A DNA stretch of 64,000 nt from Sphingomonadaceae bacterium (lineage in GTDB: Bacteria; Pseudomonadota; Alphaproteobacteria; Sphingomonadales; Sphingomonadaceae). A program made the translations under genes and the position numbers. Where the stretch lies: assembly GCA_020850455.1 (NCBI GenBank), contig JADZEQ010000005.1:222873-286872 (forward strand), written 5' to 3'. The notes beneath the pieces are model-generated. The model was not told the DNA's origin, did not search any database, and was given only the letters and a program-made list of their open reading frames with translations. This document shows positions 24,578 through 34,282 of the stretch, one piece after another; positions within the stretch are counted from its first letter, which is position 1, and every line of letters begins with the position of its first letter.

Positions 24578-25830
24578 ACGGCGAACGCAAGGCAAAGCCG
24601 ATGGGCCCCATCCCGGCGGGCTATGCGGCCGATGCATCCGCCATGTTGCTGATCGGCGGCGAACGCGCCGATGCCTTGGTCGAAAGGGCAGGGGACACGC
24701 CGCTCTTTGTCTATGACACCGCGCTTATTGGTGCGCGTATCGCGCATTTGCGCGCCGCGCTGCCTGCCGAAATCGATATCCATTATGCGATAAAGGCAAA
24801 CAGTCATCCCGCGTTGCTACGATATATGGCGGGGCAGGTCGGCGGTTTTGATATTGCATCGGGCGGCGAATTGGCGCTGGCCATGGCGGCGGGGATGGCG
24901 GCTGACGCCATCAGCTTTGCAGGGCCGGGCAAGCGTGACGATGAATTGACCGCCGCCATCCGTGCTGGCGTCACGCTCAACCTTGAAAGTGAGGGGGAGG
25001 CTGCACGCGCGCTAAATATCGCCGAAAAATTGGGGGTGCGCCCGCGCCTTGCGGTCAGGGTGAACCCCGATTTTGACCTGAAGGGGTCGGGCATGCGTAT
25101 GGGCGGCGGGGCAAAGGCTTTTGGCGTCGATGCAGATCGGGTGCCCGCGCTTATCCGTCGCATCCTTGATGCGGGCGCAGACTGGCAAGGGCTGCATATT
25201 TTTGCGGGCAGTCAGGCGCTCGACGCTGCATCGATAGCGGAAACGCAGGCTGCCACCCTTGCTCTGGCCGACGATATTTCGGCGCACGTCGGCGCCGTAC
25301 CACCCTTGGTCAATATTGGTGGCGGGCTGGGTGTTCCCTATTTTCCGGGCGACGTGCCGGTTGACGTCGCGCATGTGGGGCAGGAACTGGGCCGCAGCCT
25401 CAGCCAATCTGCGCTGGCGCAGAATGGCACGACGCGTTTTGCGATGGAATTGGGGCGCTACCTCGTTGCCGAAGCGGGCGTCTATCTGACGCGCATCGTC
25501 GATATTAAGCAGAGCCATGGCGAAACATTTGCAATGGTCGATGGCGGCCTCCACCACCAATTGGCCGCGTCGGGCAATTTCGGCACGGTGGTGCGGCGTA
25601 ATTACCCGCTGGCGATCGCCAATCATTTTGGCGCCCCGGCAAGCCATATCGTCCATATCGCGGGTTGCCTGTGTACGCCGCTCGACAAATTGGGCGATGC
25701 GGTTCTGCTGCCAGAGGCATCGGTAGGGGATCTTGTCGCGATATTTCTGGCGGGCGCTTATGGTGCGAGCGCCAGTCCGGCGGCATTCCTTGGCCATCCG
25801 GCGGCGCGTGAGTTGGTGCTGGGCGCATAA
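24574..25830 (+). CDS. PLP-dependent decarboxylase, exosortase A-associated
   Basis: The 418-residue protein is a fold-III (alanine racemase type) PLP decarboxylase related to diaminopimelate and ornithine decarboxylases. The PLP Lys is in DIHYAIKANSHPALL near residue 70. HIFAGSQALD and VNIGGGLGVPYFPGD bind the cofactor phosphate, and the C-terminal active-site Cys is in AGCLCTPLDKLG. It would decarboxylate an amino acid to feed an amine or amino-acyl group to the pathway. Its start overlaps the ligase stop, indicating tight co-expression. Confidence 0.92.
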   Translation: MNGERKAKPMGPIPAGYAADASAMLLIGGERADALVERAGDTPLFVYDTALIGARIAHLRAALPAEIDIHYAIKANSHPALLRYMAGQVGGFDIASGGELALAMAAGMAADAISFAGPGKRDDELTAAIRAGVTLNLESEGEAARALNIAEKLGVRPRLAVRVNPDFDLKGSGMRMGGGAKAFGVDADRVPALIRRILDAGADWQGLHIFAGSQALDAASIAETQAATLALADDISAHVGAVPPLVNIGGGLGVPYFPGDVPVDVAHVGQELGRSLSQSALAQNGTTRFAMELGRYLVAEAGVYLTRIVDIKQSHGETFAMVDGGLHHQLAASGNFGTVVRRNYPLAIANHFGAPASHIVHIAGCLCTPLDKLGDAVLLPEASVGDLVAIFLAGAYGASASPAAFLGHPAARELVLGA

Positions 25831-25966
25831 GCCCATTGTTTTTCGCGGCCCGTACGGCAGCCAATATCATTTAATCCTAACGCTATATTCACCCTTCGCG
25901 GTGCAAAGAGGATGCGCATGGGTGGGCCGGTCATGGCCCATTCCTGCCAAAAGAAGGATGTTTGCG

Positions 25967-26617
25967 ATGAAAATCAAGAGCTTGCGAAGCTCGTTGACGC
26001 TGGGTGTCAGCATGGCCGCGATGGTGATGACTGGCTGTGCTGGCGGAGTCGGCAGCGGACAGCAATTGCCGCCAGCATCCTTTAACCCGCAGTTGGAGGG
26101 GCCGGGTGAGGAATATGTCATCGGCCCGCTCGACCAATTGACCGTTTTTGTCTGGCGCAATCCCGATCTGGGTGGACGGGTGCAGGTGCGCCCGGACGGG
26201 CGTATTTCCATCCCCCTGATTGCCGATATGCCTGCCGTTGGTAAAACGCCGACGATGCTGGCGCAGGATATTCGCCTGCAATTGTCGCGGTATATCAACG
26301 ATCCGATTGTCAGCGTCATCGTCAATGAATTTTCGGGCACCTATTCGCAGCAAGTGCGGATTATCGGCGCGACCGAACAGCCTGCAGCCATTCCGTTTCG
26401 GGCCAATATGACATTGCTCGACGCGATGATCGCGGTTGGCGGGCTCAATGAATATGCGGCCGGTAACCGCGCGCGGCTGGTGCGCACCAATCGCGGTACG
26501 GGGCGGCAGAATGAATATGCGCTGCGCATCAATGATCTGATCCGGCGCGGCGACACCAGCGCCAATGTCCGGCTGCAACCGGGCGACGTCATCATCATTC
26601 CTGAAAGCGCCTTTTAA
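25967..26617 (+). CDS. Polysaccharide export lipoprotein, XrtA-associated (Wza type)
   Basis: The 216-residue outer-membrane lipoprotein has a signal with lipobox MTGC (Cys near residue 24), a Poly_export domain (YVIGPLDQLTVFVWRNPDLG, VRPDGRISIPLIADMPAVG) and an SLBB domain with GGLNEYAAGNRARLVR, ending PGDVIIIPESAF. It forms the outer channel for exopolysaccharide. The ATG at 25967 has AGAAGG nine bases before it; an in-frame ATG at 25958 lies directly on that site. The stop codon overlaps the Wzz start as TAATG. The 136-base gap before it has no supported gene and may hold a second promoter. Confidence 0.92.
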   Translation: MKIKSLRSSLTLGVSMAAMVMTGCAGGVGSGQQLPPASFNPQLEGPGEEYVIGPLDQLTVFVWRNPDLGGRVQVRPDGRISIPLIADMPAVGKTPTMLAQDIRLQLSRYINDPIVSVIVNEFSGTYSQQVRIIGATEQPAAIPFRANMTLLDAMIAVGGLNEYAAGNRARLVRTNRGTGRQNEYALRINDLIRRGDTSANVRLQPGDVIIIPESAF

Positions 26618-28104
26618 TGAGTGGTTTGCTCGATGAATTTAAGGTTGCGCTGCATGGCATATGGCAGCGGCGCTGGCTGGCGATGGCGGTTGCATGGGCA
26701 GTCTGCCTGCTCGGCTGGCTGGTGGTCGCGCTGATCCCCAACTATTATGAATCGCACACGCGCATCAAAATGGAAGTGACCGACGTCGTCCCGGATGCCA
26801 ATTCCAACCCGCTCGACGATCAGCGGCGAATTGACCAGCTGCGTCAGGAATTGTCGAGTGCCAGCAATCTTGCCGAAGTCGCGGTGGCAGCTGGGATGAT
26901 TGACCGCAGCGCCAGCGAAGCGGAGCGCGCTTCGGCCGCCGCCGCATTGCAACAGGCAACAAAGGTCACTGCCACGCCAGACAATATCATCGACTTGACG
27001 GTTTCCTTGGGCGATGGCGGCCGTTCCGGCCCCGAAGCCGCGGCACTGGTGACGCGCGTCGTGGAAAATGTCGTGTCGGTTTTTCGTGATGCGCAAATTC
27101 GCGGTGGCACCGCAGATGCGGCGCAGACCATCCGCTTTCTCGATCAGCAAATCACCGAATCGCAAACTAAATTGTCTGAGGCCGAACAGGCGCGTGCCGG
27201 TTTTGAGGCGCGCAATCTGGGTTTGTTGCCGGGTGCAGGTTCGCCCGCGATGCGGCTGGAATCGGCGCGCGCCGAAATGGCGCAGATCGATACGCAGTTA
27301 ATCGCGGTTACCAGCCAGCTTGCGGCAACCCCGCAAACTATGCCCGGCCTGCCAAGCACAGGGATTGGCGTTGCGCGTCAGCAATTGGCCAATGCGCAGG
27401 CGGAACTTGCGGGGATGCGTGCGCGCGGGCTGACCGCCGCCCATCCCGATGTTATCGCACTCAATAGCCAGATCGCCGCGCTGCGGGCGCAGGCCGCCCG
27501 TGAACCGAGCGGTGGCGGCGGGGCCATGTCCAACCCCGCTTATGCCGGGCTGGTCGCGCAACGTAATGCGTTGCAGGCACGGCGCGCGCAACTGGCGGGC
27601 GATGTTGCCAACATCACCGCAATGCGCACGCGCGAACCGGCGGTGGCAGCCGAATATGACCGGCTCAACCGCGAATATAATGTGCTGAAAGATCAGAATG
27701 ATCGTCTGGTCGCGCGGCGCGAACAGGTGCGGCTGCGCGGTGCCGCCGAAAGCAATGCCGATGCGGTGCGTATTGACGTGCTCGACCCGCCGACCAGCCC
27801 ACGCGCGCCCACCAGTCCGAACAAGCCGTTGCTCGTTTGGGCGGTGCTCTTTGCCGGATTGGGTGCAGGCTTGGCTGCTGCATTTTCGATCAGCCAGATT
27901 CAGACGACTTACCCCACCGCGGCACGTCTTGCGCGGTCGAGCGGGCTGCCGGTGATCGGTTCGGTCACCGAACAATTGACCGATGCGCTGCGCGATGCGC
28001 GCGCCCAACGCCTTAAACGCTTTGCCATGGCGGGGGCGGGGCTGGCGCTGCTCACCACCCTGTTGTTCGCCCTGGAAATTTTCCAACGCATGCGCGTTGG
28101 TTGA
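26617..28104 (+). CDS. XrtA-associated chain length determinant protein (Wzz type)
   Basis: The 495-residue inner-membrane protein has an N-terminal membrane segment (WLAMAVAWAVCLLGWLVVAL, about residues 20-40), a Wzz domain, a long periplasmic coiled coil (about residues 170-370) and a second membrane segment near residues 405-425. A third hydrophobic stretch lies at the C-terminus. It sets polysaccharide chain length and works with the tyrosine kinase encoded next. It has no cytoplasmic kinase domain of its own, which matches the separate kinase gene. Confidence 0.92.
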   Translation: MSGLLDEFKVALHGIWQRRWLAMAVAWAVCLLGWLVVALIPNYYESHTRIKMEVTDVVPDANSNPLDDQRRIDQLRQELSSASNLAEVAVAAGMIDRSASEAERASAAAALQQATKVTATPDNIIDLTVSLGDGGRSGPEAAALVTRVVENVVSVFRDAQIRGGTADAAQTIRFLDQQITESQTKLSEAEQARAGFEARNLGLLPGAGSPAMRLESARAEMAQIDTQLIAVTSQLAATPQTMPGLPSTGIGVARQQLANAQAELAGMRARGLTAAHPDVIALNSQIAALRAQAAREPSGGGGAMSNPAYAGLVAQRNALQARRAQLAGDVANITAMRTREPAVAAEYDRLNREYNVLKDQNDRLVARREQVRLRGAAESNADAVRIDVLDPPTSPRAPTSPNKPLLVWAVLFAGLGAGLAAAFSISQIQTTYPTAARLARSSGLPVIGSVTEQLTDALRDARAQRLKRFAMAGAGLALLTTLLFALEIFQRMRVG

Positions 28105-28134
28105 CCCTTGCCCATGACCGGAGAGAAAAAAGAC

Positions 28135-29160
28135 ATGACGGACATGAAGCCCATCAAGCGCAAGGGAAGCCTGCTCGAACGCGCCGACGACCGTTTCGGT
28201 TTTGGCGGACAGTTACGCAAGCTGGAACCCGGCGCATTGAACGATGGCCCGGTGATAGAGGGTAAGGCCGCACCCCGCACGCCGGCGCCGCGCCGTGGGC
28301 GTAAGGTGGATGCCGCGCCGGTCGAAGTTCCCGCCCCAGTGTCCGCCGCCGCACCGCCGGCCACGCTTGCGCCTGTAGAAACCGAAACGCGGGCAATAAC
28401 GCCCGCCGCTGCGCAGAATGTCGCTTATGCGCGCATGGAACCCACAGCGCCGATGCAGCCGGTCAGCCGCGCGCTATTGGCACAACATGGCTTTATTTCT
28501 GCAGATGGTGCCACCGGCCCGTTGGCAGAGGAATATCGCCTGATCAAGCGGCAGATTTTGCGCGCCGCTGCGTTGCCCGGTGGCAAAAAAATATTGGTCG
28601 CATCGGCGCAACCTGAGGAGGGTAAGAGCTTTACCGCCATCAACCTCGCCCTCTCGTTGGTTGCGGAACAGGGGCTGTCGGTCATCTTGGTCGATGGCGA
28701 TTTTGCGCGGCAAACCATTCCCACGCGTTTGGGACTGGTGCCGGACAAAGGTCTGCTCGATGCGCTGGCTGACCCCAATATCAACCTCGCCCAATGCATC
28801 ATCCCGACCGATATTGCAGGCCTTGCGGTGCTGCCTGCCGGCACATCGAGCGCGCGTGATACCGAATTGATTAATTCAGCGCGCATGGTCGAATTGATGG
28901 CGCAACTAGAAGCTGGCGCGCCCGACCGCGTCATCATTTTTGATTCGATGCCGCTGCTCGCCGCATCATCGGCTGGCGTATTGGCACAACGCTGCGGTCA
29001 GGTTTTGGTCGTGGTGCGTGCCGACGTGACGCGCGAAGCCGCGCTGCGCGATGCCATTGGCCTGATTGGTCAACATCCCAATATTTCTCTGCTGCTCAAC
29101 CGCGTGCGCTTCACCCCCGAAGGGCGACGCTTTGGCAGCTATTATGGTGAAGGAGGCTGA
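28135..29160 (+). CDS. XrtA-associated tyrosine autokinase (BY-kinase)
   Basis: The 341-residue cytoplasmic protein has a Pro- and Ala-rich N-terminal half (to about residue 125) and a CpsD/CapB-type BY-kinase domain. The Walker A is ASAQPEEGKSFTAINLA, Walker A' is VILVDGDFARQT and Walker B is VIIFDSMPLL. The C-terminus has a short Tyr pair (GSYYGEGG) instead of the long Tyr cluster of some family members. It regulates polymerisation by phosphorylation cycles with the Wzz protein. The ATG at 28135 is favoured because GGAGAG lies ten bases before it; ATG 28114 is possible. Confidence 0.9.
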   Translation: MTDMKPIKRKGSLLERADDRFGFGGQLRKLEPGALNDGPVIEGKAAPRTPAPRRGRKVDAAPVEVPAPVSAAAPPATLAPVETETRAITPAAAQNVAYARMEPTAPMQPVSRALLAQHGFISADGATGPLAEEYRLIKRQILRAAALPGGKKILVASAQPEEGKSFTAINLALSLVAEQGLSVILVDGDFARQTIPTRLGLVPDKGLLDALADPNINLAQCIIPTDIAGLAVLPAGTSSARDTELINSARMVELMAQLEAGAPDRVIIFDSMPLLAASSAGVLAQRCGQVLVVVRADVTREAALRDAIGLIGQHPNISLLLNRVRFTPEGRRFGSYYGEGG

Positions 29161-29161
29161 A

Positions 29162-30922
29162 ATGCCCCGCAAATACGCCCCTCTCTTGACTGCAGCGACA
29201 TCGCTGCTCGCGCTCAGCCTCGCCAATGGCGCAGCAGCGCAAAGCGTTGGTGATGGCGGTGGACTGCCGTCCAATGCGCCCAATTTTGGTGTGCCTGCTG
29301 GACAGCCGGGCTATGGTGATCCTTCGCCCGCGCCCAATGGCAATTCGGCGAATCGCGGCAACCGGAATCGCGACGGGGATGGGGATGGCGGCGAACGTCG
29401 CCGGGTTGTTGATGTGACCCCCTATATCGAAGTTGGGCAAGTGGTCAGCGCCGAACTCAGCAATGGCAATGACGCGGTTACCTATTCGACGGTGGCGGTT
29501 GGCGTCGATGGTGTGGTTGCGACCCGCCGTGTCGCGCTTGCTGCCAGCCTGCGTTACGAACGGCGTATCGGCTGGGACGATGCGATTGGCGATAATGATG
29601 TGATTTCCGGGCTGGTGCGCGGGCGGCTGGATGCCGCCCCCGGCCTGGCGCTGGAAGCAGGGGCGTTGGCTACCCGTGCCAGCCTCGACGGTCGTGGCGG
29701 CAGCCCCGATTTCACCGTGGGGGATCGGTCGAATGTCGCCAACCTTTACTCCATCTATGCCGGGCCGACCTTTGGCCGCCGCTTTGGCGATTTGGACGTA
29801 GGCGCGGCATATCGCTTTGGCTATTCGCGCAGTGAAGTCGAATTTGCGCCGGTGCTGACACCGGGCGCGCAGCCGCTCGGCAGCTTTGATGAATCCACCA
29901 ACCATGCGGCGATTGCCAGCATCGGTATGCGTCCGGGGCGTTTGCCGCTCGGCTGGAAATTGTCGGGCGGTTGGGACCGGGATGATTCGGGGCAGCTTGA
30001 CCAGCGTTATCAGGGGCTGTTTGGTCGTCTCGACCTCACCTTGCCGGTGTCGCCAACCTTGGCGTTGGTTGGCGGGGTTGGCTATGAGGATATAGAGGTC
30101 AGCTATCGTCCGCCGCTTACAAATGGCGCGGGCCAGCCGGTCGTCGATGCCAATGGCCGGTTCGTTACCAATAATGCCGCACCGCGCACCATCGCCTTTG
30201 AAACCGATGGGCTGATTTACGATGCCGGTGTCATGTGGCGACCGTCACGTCGCCTGAGTGCGGAGGCACGCGTTGGCCGCCGCTATGGCGATATGACCTA
30301 TACCGGCAGCCTTAGCTATGTGGCGTCGCAGAACACCGGCTATCAGATCGGCCTTTATGACGGCATCAGCACGATTGGCCGGTCGCTGTCGGCCGGGCTC
30401 AGCGCACTGCCGACCGATTTCACCGCTTTCCGTAACGGGGTGGACGGGGCACTTGGCGGCTGCGCATTTGGCAATGGTGGCGGCACCTGCCTTGGCCCGA
30501 CGACCAATAATTTGTCGGGATTTGCGTTTCGCAATCGCGGTATCGTCGCGTCGATGTCGTCGCGCGGGCGTGGTTGGACGGTCGGCGTTGCTGTCGGTTA
30601 CGACCGGCGCAACTATGTTGCCAATGGGCTCAGCGCGCTGCCGACGATCGACGGGCAGGTGGACGAAAGCTATTACGCCTATGTCGCCGCGTCGCGCGCG
30701 TTGGATGATCGCACAACCTTTGGCTTTAACAGCTATGCCACCGCCTTTGACAGCGGCACCGGGCTTGATGCGCTCTCTTATGGCGCGGGGCTAGACCTTG
30801 GCCACAGCTTCCTGCCGCGATTGCAGGGGAATGCGGCGGTTTCGGTCAATGCAATCGATCAGGATGGGTTTAATACGCGCGTTTTTGCATCCGCGCTTTT
30901 GGGGCTGCGCTATTCCTTCTGA
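29162..30922 (+). CDS. Outer-membrane beta-barrel protein, XrtA/PEP-CTERM-associated
   Basis: The 586-residue exported protein has a signal peptide (cleavage near SLANGAAAQS), a Gly/Asn/Arg-rich low-complexity region (about residues 50-80) and then repeated amphipathic beta strands to a C-terminal Phe (LGLRYSF). This matches the TIGR03016-type outer-membrane proteins of PEP-CTERM systems. It may help secrete or anchor the polysaccharide. The ATG at 29162 is preceded by GAAGGAGG. It starts one base after the kinase stop. Confidence 0.87.
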   Translation: MPRKYAPLLTAATSLLALSLANGAAAQSVGDGGGLPSNAPNFGVPAGQPGYGDPSPAPNGNSANRGNRNRDGDGDGGERRRVVDVTPYIEVGQVVSAELSNGNDAVTYSTVAVGVDGVVATRRVALAASLRYERRIGWDDAIGDNDVISGLVRGRLDAAPGLALEAGALATRASLDGRGGSPDFTVGDRSNVANLYSIYAGPTFGRRFGDLDVGAAYRFGYSRSEVEFAPVLTPGAQPLGSFDESTNHAAIASIGMRPGRLPLGWKLSGGWDRDDSGQLDQRYQGLFGRLDLTLPVSPTLALVGGVGYEDIEVSYRPPLTNGAGQPVVDANGRFVTNNAAPRTIAFETDGLIYDAGVMWRPSRRLSAEARVGRRYGDMTYTGSLSYVASQNTGYQIGLYDGISTIGRSLSAGLSALPTDFTAFRNGVDGALGGCAFGNGGGTCLGPTTNNLSGFAFRNRGIVASMSSRGRGWTVGVAVGYDRRNYVANGLSALPTIDGQVDESYYAYVAASRALDDRTTFGFNSYATAFDSGTGLDALSYGAGLDLGHSFLPRLQGNAAVSVNAIDQDGFNTRVFASALLGLRYSF

Positions 30923-30965
30923 TGGAGGGGTGGCTCGACAATAGTTTAGAGGATAATATAGCGCC

Positions 30966-32306
30966 ATGTACGACAGTTTTTATGGACTTTCGGCTCGCCC
31001 GTTCCAGCTAACGCCGGACCCGCGTTTCTGGTTTGAAAGCGCGACGCACCGCACCGCTATGTCCTATCTGGGCTATGGCTTGGCGCAGGGTGAGGGGTTT
31101 ATTGTCATCACCGGTGAGGTGGGATCGGGTAAGACCACATTGGTTGGCCATGTCCTGCAATCGATTGATCCGGCACGGCTGACCGCCGCCAAATTGGTGA
31201 CGACGCAGGTGGGGGATGCCGATTTGCTGCGTCTGGTCGCCGATGCATTTGGCATCGCCATTGCCAGCCCCGCCAAATCGGATGCGCTGTCGGCGATTGA
31301 AAATTTCCTGCATGAAGAAGCGCGCGCCGGTCGGCGCACCCTGCTGATTGTCGATGAAGCGCAAAATCTCGATTTTTCGGCGCTCGAAGAATTGCGCATG
31401 CTGTCCAATTTCCAACTGGGTGAAAGCCCGTTGATGCAGATTTTCCTGCTTGCCCAGCCGGAGTTTCGCAAAACGCTCGCCTCACCCGAGCTGGAACAAT
31501 TGCGCCAGCGCGTCATCGCCACCCACCATTTGGAAGCGATGCTGCCCGAAGAAATCGGCCCCTATATTCAGCACCGTCTGCGGCTGGTCGGTTGGCAGAA
31601 CGACCCGCATTTCACCCCCGATGCCTTTGACGCTTTGTGGCGTGCCAGCGCGGGGGTGCCGCGCCGGTTGAATGGTGTTGCCAGCCGCCTGCTCCTTTAT
31701 GGTGCGGTGGAGGAAAAGCACCAGCTTGTCGGCGAAGATGTCGCCAATGTGGTGGAGGATATGGGTCTGTCGACCGACGCCTTGCGCGCTGATTTGCCTG
31801 CCGCCGCGCCGGCTGAAACCAGCGAAGTGGTAGCCGAAGAGCCACAAACGCCCGCCGAACCGAATACTACCGAACCGAACATTGCTGCGCCCACCATTGT
31901 TAGTGGGGATGTTGCGGGGGAACCCGCCGCACCGCCGGTAGCGCTTGCCCATGTGTGGAGCGACCAGAGCCACAATGAGCTCGCGCCCGACGTGGCTGAC
32001 GCAGGGGTGGCCGCACCCATCGCTGAAGCACCTGCTGCCCCCCCCGCCGAAGCGCCCGCTGAATCCGTGACGGATGCGCCGTCGGTGGATGCCGAAGCGC
32101 TGCCCTTGGTGGATGCGGTTCCCGCCAGCCCAGTCGACGATGCACAGGTTGCGGCGCTAAAGGCGCGTATCGACGCGCTCGAAGCGCGCGGGGTGGAACA
32201 GGATGCCGCCATCCGCCGCATCCTCGGCCTGCTCATCCAATGGGTCGAACAGGATGGCGATGCGCCAGCCAGTGCGGCGATTATCGCGGCCAACCGCGCC
32301 GCCTGA
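30966..32306 (+). CDS. XrtA-associated AAA ATPase (ExeA/GspA type)
   Basis: The 446-residue protein starts MYDSFYGLSARPFQLTPDPR, the signature of ExeA-type ATPases. Walker A is ITGEVGSGKTTLVGH, Walker B is TLLIVDEAQNLD, and the sensor region is VIATHHLEAMLPEE. The AAA part ends near residue 270. The C-terminal 170 residues are a Pro-, Ala- and Glu-rich linker followed by a short coiled coil (AALKARIDALEARGVEQD). It is probably a regulatory ATPase at the inner membrane for the assembly machine. The linker is long for the family. Confidence 0.9.
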   Translation: MYDSFYGLSARPFQLTPDPRFWFESATHRTAMSYLGYGLAQGEGFIVITGEVGSGKTTLVGHVLQSIDPARLTAAKLVTTQVGDADLLRLVADAFGIAIASPAKSDALSAIENFLHEEARAGRRTLLIVDEAQNLDFSALEELRMLSNFQLGESPLMQIFLLAQPEFRKTLASPELEQLRQRVIATHHLEAMLPEEIGPYIQHRLRLVGWQNDPHFTPDAFDALWRASAGVPRRLNGVASRLLLYGAVEEKHQLVGEDVANVVEDMGLSTDALRADLPAAAPAETSEVVAEEPQTPAEPNTTEPNIAAPTIVSGDVAGEPAAPPVALAHVWSDQSHNELAPDVADAGVAAPIAEAPAAPPAEAPAESVTDAPSVDAEALPLVDAVPASPVDDAQVAALKARIDALEARGVEQDAAIRRILGLLIQWVEQDGDAPASAAIIAANRAA

Positions 32307-32312
32307 TCGAAC

Positions 32313-33212
32313 GTGCCGCCTTCGCCCCCATCCACCTGCGCCCGGCGACCCGTCGTCAATGGTTTATCGGTCGATGTGGAGGATTGGTTTCAAGTCGGCG
32401 CATTTGAAGCGACGATCGACAAGGGTGACTGGAACCGCCTCGACTATCGGGTGGAGGCGAATGTCGAACATATATTGGCAAGCTTTGATGCCGCTGGCGT
32501 AAAGGCGACATTTTTCACGCTGGGCTGGGTGGCCGAAAAATCCCCCGCCATGCTGCGCCGCATTGTCGATGCGGGGCATGAACTCGCTAGCCATGGCTAT
32601 GACCATGCGCGCGTTTTCCATATGGACGCGGCCGACTTCGCGGCGGATCTGGCGCGCGCCAAGGGCTTGTTGGAGGATGCGGGCGGGGTCGCAATTTCCG
32701 GTTATCGCGCGCCCAGTTTTTCCATCGATAAAAAAACGCCCTGGGCGCATCATATATTGGCAGAAGCGGGCTATGCCTATTCCTCCAGCGTCGCGCCGGT
32801 GGTGCATGACCATTATGGCTGGCCCGACAGCCCGCGCTTTGCATGGTGTCCGGTGCCGGGCGCGCCGCTGATCGAACTGCCGGTAACGACAGCACGCCTT
32901 GCCGGGCGGACGCTGGCGGCGGGTGGCGGCGGCTTTTTCCGCCTGCTCCCATATGCTTTTAGCCGTTGGGCGGTGGCGCAGGTCAATGCGCTGGGTGAAC
33001 CGGCGATGATTTATTTTCACCCATGGGAAATCGACGTCGATCAACCGCGCGTCACCGCAGCGCCGATCAAATCGCGCCTGCGCCACTATAGCCGACTGGC
33101 GGCGATGTTGCCCAAGCTGGAACGGTTGATCGCTGATTTTCGCTGGGGGCGGATCGATGCGATACTGCCCGATATTGCGGCACGCCTCGCCGCGGAACGG
33201 GCGGCGGCATGA
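32313..33212 (+). CDS. XrtA system polysaccharide deacetylase
   Basis: The 299-residue protein is a NodB-type deacetylase with a C-terminal DUF3473 segment. The metal-binding residues are in LSVDVEDWFQV (Asp pair) and GHELASHGYDH (His pair), followed by ISGYRAPSFS and YFHPWEIDVDQPR near the end. It removes N-acetyl groups from amino sugars of the exopolysaccharide. The start is a GTG at 32313; no ATG is available in the right place. It overlaps the FemAB gene by four bases. Confidence 0.92.
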   Translation: MPPSPPSTCARRPVVNGLSVDVEDWFQVGAFEATIDKGDWNRLDYRVEANVEHILASFDAAGVKATFFTLGWVAEKSPAMLRRIVDAGHELASHGYDHARVFHMDAADFAADLARAKGLLEDAGGVAISGYRAPSFSIDKKTPWAHHILAEAGYAYSSSVAPVVHDHYGWPDSPRFAWCPVPGAPLIELPVTTARLAGRTLAAGGGGFFRLLPYAFSRWAVAQVNALGEPAMIYFHPWEIDVDQPRVTAAPIKSRLRHYSRLAAMLPKLERLIADFRWGRIDAILPDIAARLAAERAAA

Positions 33213-34270
33213 AGATGGAAAGCAACGTCTTTGCAACAGATGCGCTGCGTGTCACGCGCGACGTCGCCGATGCCACGGTCGATGCATTTGTCGCACGCAT
33301 GGCCGGTGCCACCCCCTTTCATCGCGTTGCATGGGGCAGGGCGATAGAGGGGGCGACAGGGCACAGCTTACATAACCTCGCGGTGGTGGACGGTGCCGGT
33401 GCGTTGCATGGTATTTTGCCTTTGCACCATGTCCGCTCGCGCCTGTTCGGCAATGCGCTGGTTTCGGCAGGTTTTGCCGTCGATGGCGGCATTTTGGCTG
33501 ATGGGGATGTTGCGGCGGCTATGCTGGGTGCGGCGGCAGTCGATCTGGCGCATCAATTGGCTGTTCCGGCGGTCGAACTGCGCGGCGGCCCAACCCCTGA
33601 TGGCTGGCAGAGCGTTGCGGATGCGCATCTCGGCTTCGTTGGGCCGATTTTGGCGGACGATGATGCCCAGCTTGCTGCCATTCCGCGCAAACATCGGGCC
33701 GAAGTGCGCAAGGCATTGGCCAATGATTTGCAGGTCAGCACCGGGCGGGATGCGGCGGCGCGCGCCGAACATTATCATATTTATGCGACCAGCGTCCGCA
33801 ATCTGGGGACCCCGGTTTTTCCGCGTGGACTATTCCATGCGGTGCTCGATCAATTTGGCGAAGATGCCGATATTTTGACCATCCATCATCAGGGCGCAGC
33901 GGTGGCGAGTGTGCTGTCGCTCTATGATCGCGATACCGTCTATCCATTCTGGGGTGGCGGGACCCAGGCAGCGCGCGGCCTGCGCGCCAATGAACTGCTC
34001 TATTTCGCGCTGATGCGCCATGCGCGTTTGCGCGGATGCAGCCGGTTCGACTTTGGCCGGTCGAAAGTGGGTAGCGGGCCAGCGGCGTATAAGAAAAATT
34101 GGGGATTTGATGCTACACCCCTGTGCTACAGCCATTGGTCAAATGATGGCGGGTCGCGGGACATCAACCCCAATAGCGCCAAATATCGCGCAATGGTGAC
34201 GATGTGGCAGCGATTGCCGCTGCCACTGGCCAATTTTCTGGGGCCGCTGATTGCGCGCCAATTGGGGTAA
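33209..34270 (+). CDS. FemAB family protein, XrtA/PEP-CTERM-associated
   Basis: The 353-residue protein is a FemAB-type aminoacyl or acyl transferase with two GNAT-like lobes. Markers are TPFHRVAWGRAIEGATGHSL, IPRKHRAEVRKALANDL near residue 155, and SRFDFGRSKVGSGPAAYKKN near the C-terminus, the family signature. It would attach an amino-acyl group to the polysaccharide or a carrier-linked precursor. Together with the acyl carrier protein, ligase and decarboxylase it suggests an amino-acyl decoration. Confidence 0.9.
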   Translation: MKMESNVFATDALRVTRDVADATVDAFVARMAGATPFHRVAWGRAIEGATGHSLHNLAVVDGAGALHGILPLHHVRSRLFGNALVSAGFAVDGGILADGDVAAAMLGAAAVDLAHQLAVPAVELRGGPTPDGWQSVADAHLGFVGPILADDDAQLAAIPRKHRAEVRKALANDLQVSTGRDAAARAEHYHIYATSVRNLGTPVFPRGLFHAVLDQFGEDADILTIHHQGAAVASVLSLYDRDTVYPFWGGGTQAARGLRANELLYFALMRHARLRGCSRFDFGRSKVGSGPAAYKKNWGFDATPLCYSHWSNDGGSRDINPNSAKYRAMVTMWQRLPLPLANFLGPLIARQLG

Positions 34271-34282
34271 GGGACTGGGGCC

